From JBMOGA01 sp049318625 (GTDB lineage Bacteria; Pseudomonadota; Alphaproteobacteria; Rhizobiales; Hyphomicrobiaceae): a stretch of 26,336 nt of DNA. The notes under the pieces are model-generated. The model saw only the letters and a program-made list of their open reading frames with translations. It searched no databases and was not told the DNA's origin. The stretch lies in NCBI GenBank assembly GCA_049318625.1, contig JBMOGA010000055.1, forward strand, positions 1-26,336, written 5' to 3'. Positions within the stretch are counted from its first letter, which is position 1. Every line of letters starts with the position of its first letter. A program made the position numbers and the translations under genes. This document shows, piece after piece, positions 22,616 to 26,336 of the stretch.

Positions 22616-23404
22616 ATGAGCCAGAAGCGTCTCGTGAGCCCGATGCGGCCCTCGGTTGCCGTCGACCAGTCGCTGCTGCACGAACGGCGTGACCTTCTGC
22701 GGTCGATTGAGCGGCGGGCCTTGCTGCGCGGCGGATTGAGCCTCGGCGCGCTCACGCTGCTGACCGGGTGCGACATCACCAATCGCGATTCCGTGCAGAG
22801 CGTGCTGTCACGGATGTCGCTCTGGAACGACCGGGTGCAGGCTTTTCTGTTCTCGCCGACCCGGCTGGCGCCCGAGTTCGCGGCGGCGGACGTGCTGAAG
22901 CCGCCGCGCTGGAACGCCTACATCGGCCGCGAATCCGTGCCGCGCGTGGACGGCGCCAGCTGGCGGCTCGAACTCGGCGGGCGGATCTCCGACAAGCGGC
23001 CGCGCACGCTCGCGGAAATTCAAGCGATGCCGCACGTCACCCAGCGGACGCGGCACATCTGCGTCGAGGGCTGGGACTACATCGGCGAGTGGTCGGGCGT
23101 GCCGTTCAAGCACTTTCTCGAGAGCATCGGCGCCGATCTGACCGCGAAGTACGTGGGGTTTCGCTGCGCCGACAAGTATACCGGCAGCATCGACATGGCG
23201 AGCGCGCTGCATCCGCAGACGCAGTTGACCACCAAGTATGCGGGCGAGACGATCGACAACGACTTCGGTTTCCCGATCCGTCTCAAGGCGCCAACCAAGC
23301 TCGGCTTCAAGCAGCCCAAGCAGATCCTCGCCATCGAGGTGACCAACACGAATCCCGGCGGGTACTGGGAAGATCGCGGGTTCAACTGGTTCAGCGGGCT
23401 GTAA
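22616..23404 (+). CDS. YedY/MsrP-like molybdopterin-dependent oxidoreductase, predicted Tat lipoprotein
   Basis: The product is 262 residues in the sulfite-oxidase/YedY superfamily (PF00174). The N-terminus has a twin-arginine at 33-34 (ERRALLRGG), a hydrophobic run, then the lipobox LLTGC with Cys52. It would therefore be exported folded with cofactor and anchored to a membrane by lipid. Cys149 in RHICVEGW is the expected molybdenum ligand, and KPPRWNAY, VGFRCAD and a C-terminal NPGGYWEDRGF complete the family pattern. It is shorter than MsrP (about 330) and its partner is not MsrQ, so methionine sulfoxide reduction should not be assumed. CACGGAG precedes the ATG at 22616. It lies about 5.8 kb from the molybdate/tungstate importers, which could supply its metal. 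Confidence 0.88.
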   Translation: MSQKRLVSPMRPSVAVDQSLLHERRDLLRSIERRALLRGGLSLGALTLLTGCDITNRDSVQSVLSRMSLWNDRVQAFLFSPTRLAPEFAAADVLKPPRWNAYIGRESVPRVDGASWRLELGGRISDKRPRTLAEIQAMPHVTQRTRHICVEGWDYIGEWSGVPFKHFLESIGADLTAKYVGFRCADKYTGSIDMASALHPQTQLTTKYAGETIDNDFGFPIRLKAPTKLGFKQPKQILAIEVTNTNPGGYWEDRGFNWFSGL

Positions 23405-23497
23405 GGCGCGGCGCGCCGCGCCCGACTGGTCATGGGTTCCGGCGCCGCCTATCGTGATCGGATGGCCCGGCCAGGGCGTCGATCGTGAGAGAGCCGC

Positions 23498-24373
23498 ATG
23501 GAAACGCACGAGATCCGATATTTCCTGGCGCTGGCGCGGGCGCTGAGTTTCACCAAGGCGGCGGCGGCGTGCGACATCACGCAGCCGGCGTTGACGCGGG
23601 CGATCAAGAAGCTTGAGACCGAGCTCGGCAGCGCGCTGTTCCACCGCGGGCCGGGGCAAATCTCGCTCACGCGACTCGGCGAGGCGCTGGTTCCCAAACT
23701 CGAGGCGATCGAGCGGGGGATGGCGGACGTCCGTGCGGATGCCGGCCGGGTCGCGGCGCAAACGTCGAACGCGCTCCACCTCGGCGTAATGTGCACCGTC
23801 GGGCCGACCCACGTGGCGAGCCTGCTGCGCCAGTTGCGGAAAAAGCTGCCGCGGCTGGAGATCTTCGTTGTGGACGCCAAGGCCGCCGATATCACCGCCC
23901 TGCTGATGTCGCACGAGATAGATGTCGGGATCACCGCCTGGCCGACCTTCCCGGAGGGAATCGTGGCCGAGCCCCTGCTGAGCGAGCGCTATCAGGTCGC
24001 ATTCTCGGCCGATCATGCGCTCGCCAACCACGCGAGCGTGCGCATGGACGATCTGGCGGGTGCGGTCTACCTGGAGCGGCTCAGCTGCGAGTTCGAAGCC
24101 TATTTCGCCGCGCGCCACGGAGATTGGGCGATCGATCTCGATATCTGCTTCTCCAGCGAGCGCGAGGACTGGATCCAGGCGCTGCTCCAGGCCGGCATGG
24201 GCTGTGCCGTCGTGCCGGAGTTCATGGACATGGCGCCGGGCATCCTCAAGCGCCCGCTGGTCGATCCGGAAGTGAGCCGCGATATCAAGGCGATCACGCT
24301 CGCCAATGCCGCACTGCCGCCGGCCGCCTTGCAGTTCCTCGAACTCGTGCGGCAGCATCGCTGGGCCGGTTGA
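23498..24373 (+). CDS. LysR-family transcriptional regulator
   Basis: The product is 291 residues. Residues 1-60 form the winged helix-turn-helix: METHEIRYFLALARALSFTK, AAAACDITQPALTRAIKKLE, then GSALFHR. From about residue 90 the effector domain begins (LHLGVMCTVGPTHV), with SHEIDVGIT and GMGCAVVPEF as typical markers. It is a tetrameric DNA-binding sensor of a small molecule. Unlike the usual arrangement it is co-directional with the following eutB gene, 82 bases upstream, so it may be autoregulated or transcribed together with eutBC. The upstream molybdoenzyme gene ends 93 bases before it. GAGAGAGCCGC provides the ribosome binding site. The regulated gene set is unknown. Confidence 0.92.
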   Translation: METHEIRYFLALARALSFTKAAAACDITQPALTRAIKKLETELGSALFHRGPGQISLTRLGEALVPKLEAIERGMADVRADAGRVAAQTSNALHLGVMCTVGPTHVASLLRQLRKKLPRLEIFVVDAKAADITALLMSHEIDVGITAWPTFPEGIVAEPLLSERYQVAFSADHALANHASVRMDDLAGAVYLERLSCEFEAYFAARHGDWAIDLDICFSSEREDWIQALLQAGMGCAVVPEFMDMAPGILKRPLVDPEVSRDIKAITLANAALPPAALQFLELVRQHRWAG

Positions 24374-24455
24374 CCGGGGTCGCGGCGGCCGGGACCGCCT
24401 TGACAAGACCGGGCTGGGCGAACCTGATGGCGGGAGCAGTCGGGGGCCGCGGCCG

Positions 24456-25853
24456 ATGCCATTTCGCCAGCGCATCAAGGACACGACGTACGTTTTCGGC
24501 TCGCTCGCGGAGCTTCTCGCCAAGGCGTCGCCGCCGCGGGCGGGCGACCGCCTCGCCGGGCTCGCTGCGGCCAGCGCGGAAGAGAACGTGGCGGCCAAGA
24601 TCGCGCTCGCCGACGTGCCGCTCAGTGCCATTCTCGCCGATCCGCCGATCCCCTACGAGGCCTGCGAGGTGACGCGGCTCATCCTCGACACCCACGATGC
24701 CGGCGCCTTCCGGGCGATCGCCAGCCTCACCGTGGGGGAACTGCGCGAGCGGCTGCTGGCGCACGAGACGACCGCCGAAACGCTGGCGGGGCTCGCGCCC
24801 GCGATCACGCCGGAGATCGCCGCCGCAGTCTGCAAGCTGATGCGCAATCAGGATCTGGTGCTGGCCGCCCGCAAGTGCCGCGTAGTGACCGCCTTCAACA
24901 ATACGATCGGTCTGCCCGGCACGATGGCCGTGCGACTTCAGCCGAACCATCCGACCGACGATCCGGCCGGCATCCTGGCCTCGATTGCCGACGGGCTGAT
25001 GTACGGCGCGGGCGACGCGGTGATCGGCATCAACCCGGCCTCCGACTCGGTGGCGCGCATCGACGGACTGTTGCGGCTGCTCGACGACCTGATCGCGCGT
25101 TTCGCGATACCGACCCAGGCGTGCGTGCTGGGGCACGTGACGACGACACTCGGCCTGATGAACGCCGGGGCGCCGGTTGATCTCGTATTCCAGTCGATCG
25201 GCGGCACCGAGGCGGCCAACCGCGCGTTCGGGGTGTCGCTGGCGCTGCTGGCGGAAGCGCATGCGGCGGCTCGTGCCCTCGGGCGTGGCAAGGTCGGTCG
25301 CAACGCGATGTACTTCGAGACCGGTCAGGGCTCGGCGCTCTCGGCCGATGCGCACCACGGCGTCGATCAGCAGACCTGCGAGGCGCGGGCCTATGCGGTG
25401 GCGCGGGCTTTCGAGCCACTGCTGGTCAACACCGTCGTCGGCTTCATCGGGCCAGAGTATCTCTACGACGGTAAGGAGATCCTGCGCGCCGCGCTCGAGG
25501 ATCACTTCTGCGGCAAGCTGATGGGTCTGCCGATGGGCGTGGACGTTTGCTACACCAACCATGCCGAGGCCGATCAGGACGATATGGACACGATCCTGAC
25601 GGTTCTTGCCGCCGCCGGCGTGAACTTCGTGATGGGCGTGCCGGGGGCGGACGACGTGATGCTCAATTATCAGTCGACCTCGTTCCACGACGCGCTGTAC
25701 GTGCGCGAGGCGTTCGGGCTGAAGCGGGCGCCGGAGTTCGAGGCGTGGCTCGCCGAGACGGGGATCGCCGACGACGGCGGGCGTCTTCTGGCGCCGCGAC
25801 CCGACCATGCGCTGATCGCGGATCTGACGGCCGAGCGGACGGCACGCGCATGA
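24456..25853 (+). CDS. eutB: Ethanolamine ammonia-lyase large subunit
   Basis: The product is 465 residues, near the usual 453-465 of EutB. It is the catalytic TIM-barrel subunit that, with EutC and adenosylcobalamin, converts ethanolamine to acetaldehyde and ammonia. Recognisable blocks are MPFRQRIKDTTYVFGSL, TRLILDTHDAGAF, FNNTIGLPGTMAVRLQPNHP, GIGINPASDS-like GDAVIGINPASDS, FETGQGSALSADAHHGVDQQ and VDVCYTNHAEADQDDMD. ATG at 24456 starts directly at the conserved N-terminus; a GGGGG run is about 10 bases upstream. Its stop overlaps the eutC start (ATGA). No microcompartment or eutA reactivase genes are visible in the window, so this is the simple cytosolic form. With the partner truncated, it may be non-functional. 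Confidence 0.95.
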   Translation: MPFRQRIKDTTYVFGSLAELLAKASPPRAGDRLAGLAAASAEENVAAKIALADVPLSAILADPPIPYEACEVTRLILDTHDAGAFRAIASLTVGELRERLLAHETTAETLAGLAPAITPEIAAAVCKLMRNQDLVLAARKCRVVTAFNNTIGLPGTMAVRLQPNHPTDDPAGILASIADGLMYGAGDAVIGINPASDSVARIDGLLRLLDDLIARFAIPTQACVLGHVTTTLGLMNAGAPVDLVFQSIGGTEAANRAFGVSLALLAEAHAAARALGRGKVGRNAMYFETGQGSALSADAHHGVDQQTCEARAYAVARAFEPLLVNTVVGFIGPEYLYDGKEILRAALEDHFCGKLMGLPMGVDVCYTNHAEADQDDMDTILTVLAAAGVNFVMGVPGADDVMLNYQSTSFHDALYVREAFGLKRAPEFEAWLAETGIADDGGRLLAPRPDHALIADLTAERTARA

Positions 25854-26323
25854 GCGGCCCGCCGCGCGATCCCTGGTTCCTTCTCGGCCGCCGAACACCG
25901 GCGCGGATCGGGCTCGGGCGGGCGGGGGGCTCGCTGCCGACGCGCGAGGTGCTGTCGTTCGCGCTGGCGCACGCGCAGGCGCGCGACGCCGTGCACACCC
26001 GCCTCGACGGCGCCGCGCTCGGTGCCGCACTGACGGCGATTGGCCTCGGCGTGATCGAACTGGAAAGCGCGGCACGGGAGCGTCCGCTGTATCTCAGCCG
26101 TCCGGATCTCGGCCGACGGCTCAGCGATGCGTCGCGGACGCGATTGATGCAGCACGCGGGCGGGACGTGCGACATCGCCCTGATGATCGGGGACGGGCTG
26201 TCGGCCACCGCCGTGATGGCGCATGCGCCGGCCGTGGTCGGGGCGTTCCTCCCGCTGGCCGCCGGGCGCGGGCTGTCGGTCGGTGTGAACCGGCATGCAA
26301 TTTTGACCCCTGTTCGGGGGTGA
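25850..26323 (+). pseudogene. eutC: Ethanolamine ammonia-lyase small subunit, truncated by IS-like sequence
   Basis: The open frame has 157 codons, against about 250-295 in intact EutC. The N-terminal part is authentic: DPWFLLGRRTPARIGLGRAG, LAHAQARDAVHTRLD, and RPDLGRRLSDASR are the usual opening blocks, and IALMIGDGLSATAV corresponds to the conserved GLSA region. After about residue 145 the sequence stops matching and the last 12 residues (VNRHAILTPVRG) are encoded by the IS-like sequence. Missing are the later conserved segments that contact the cobalamin. Start overlaps eutB by four bases. The rest of the gene may lie on the far side of the insertion, outside this window. Loss of the C-terminal half should abolish ethanolamine ammonia-lyase activity. 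Confidence 0.85.
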
Positions 26324-26336
26324 TCGAATTGCAATT
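26284..26336. mobile_element. Terminal fragment of an IS21-like insertion sequence (right edge)
   Basis: The sequence begins TGTGAACCGGCATGCAATTT at the point where eutC homology ends. A 6-mer GCAATT recurs at 26297-26302 and 26331-26336. ACCCC and GGGGT around 26306-26321 form a short inverted repeat. A TG-starting end with repeated internal short sequences fits IS21-type termini, and a GGCATGCAA..TTGACCCC end is familiar to me from that family by memory. No transposase codons are in view. It differs from the left-edge sequence, so two different elements are involved. Confidence 0.6.

Noticed and set aside
24374..24455. Cobalamin riboswitch before eutB, or a molybdenum-cofactor riboswitch before tupB
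   Set aside because: Neither leader has the length or the conserved B12-box or Moco-type helices; the eutB leader is only 82 bases.
1..26336. CRISPR array, tRNA or rRNA genes
   Set aside because: No regularly spaced repeats longer than the IS-end motifs and no cloverleaf or rRNA-like stretches were seen by eye.

Overview
The window reads as GC-rich chromosomal DNA from an alphaproteobacterium, most likely a member of the Hyphomicrobiales (Rhizobiales). The reasons are the GC bias at third codon positions, a DUF992 secreted protein (a family I know from this order), a small GLG1-type cysteine-rich secreted protein, and a Bug-type (tripartite tricarboxylate transporter, TTT) binding protein. 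Both outer edges look like terminal fragments of IS21-like insertion sequences. The piece may therefore be a whole contig that broke at repeats. I saw no rRNA, tRNA or CRISPR array.

Layout. (1) 1-1200: an IS-like edge, two small unassigned membrane proteins in divergent orientation, and a strong hairpin between convergent genes. (2) 1217-9120: a catabolic island. Four minus-strand genes encode an amidohydrolase, a 3-hydroxyisobutyrate-dehydrogenase-like enzyme, a lambda-crystallin/L-gulonate-3-dehydrogenase-like enzyme and a beta-keto acid cleavage enzyme (BKACE). Divergent from them lie a glutathione transferase, a tartrate/D-malate-type dehydrogenase, two small secreted proteins and an orphan Bug binding protein. 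This looks like uptake and breakdown of a hydroxy-carboxylate whose 3-hydroxyl is oxidised to a beta-keto acid and then cleaved with acetyl-CoA. The substrate is unknown. (3) 9207-9674: DUF992 protein.

(4) 9826-16816: an oxyanion (molybdate/tungstate) uptake region. A regulator made of an excisionase-like helix-turn-helix and a periplasmic-binding-like domain faces away from seven co-directional genes: tupB-tupC-tupA (type I tungstate importer), an orphan ModA-like binding protein, and a type II importer of the BtuF/BtuC/BtuD class that context suggests is MolABC-like. Three unrelated binding-protein folds share one apparent transcription unit. A 43-codon membrane peptide gene lies convergent to its end (16876-17007). 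(5) 17008-17674: no gene that I can support. (6) 17675-21628: a tightly overlapping minus-strand operon of four genes (TIGR04282/DUF2064 nucleotidyl/glycosyltransferase, polytopic GT87-like mannosyltransferase, radical SAM/SPASM protein, GT2 dolichyl-phosphate-mannose-synthase-like enzyme). It probably builds an unusual glycolipid or polyprenyl-linked sugar; the product is unknown.

(7) 21935-23404: a cytochrome b561-type membrane protein followed by a Tat-exported, probably lipid-anchored, YedY/MsrP-like molybdopterin enzyme. This is a plausible consumer of the molybdenum imported by region 4. (8) 23498-26336: a LysR regulator, eutB, and a eutC that is cut off at about residue 145 by the right-hand IS-like sequence. 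The ethanolamine ammonia-lyase encoded here is therefore probably inactive, or eutC was split by the insertion.

The best candidates for undescribed biology are the four-gene radical SAM/glycosyltransferase operon, the BKACE-centred pathway, and the triple-binding-protein oxyanion operon with its unusual regulator.
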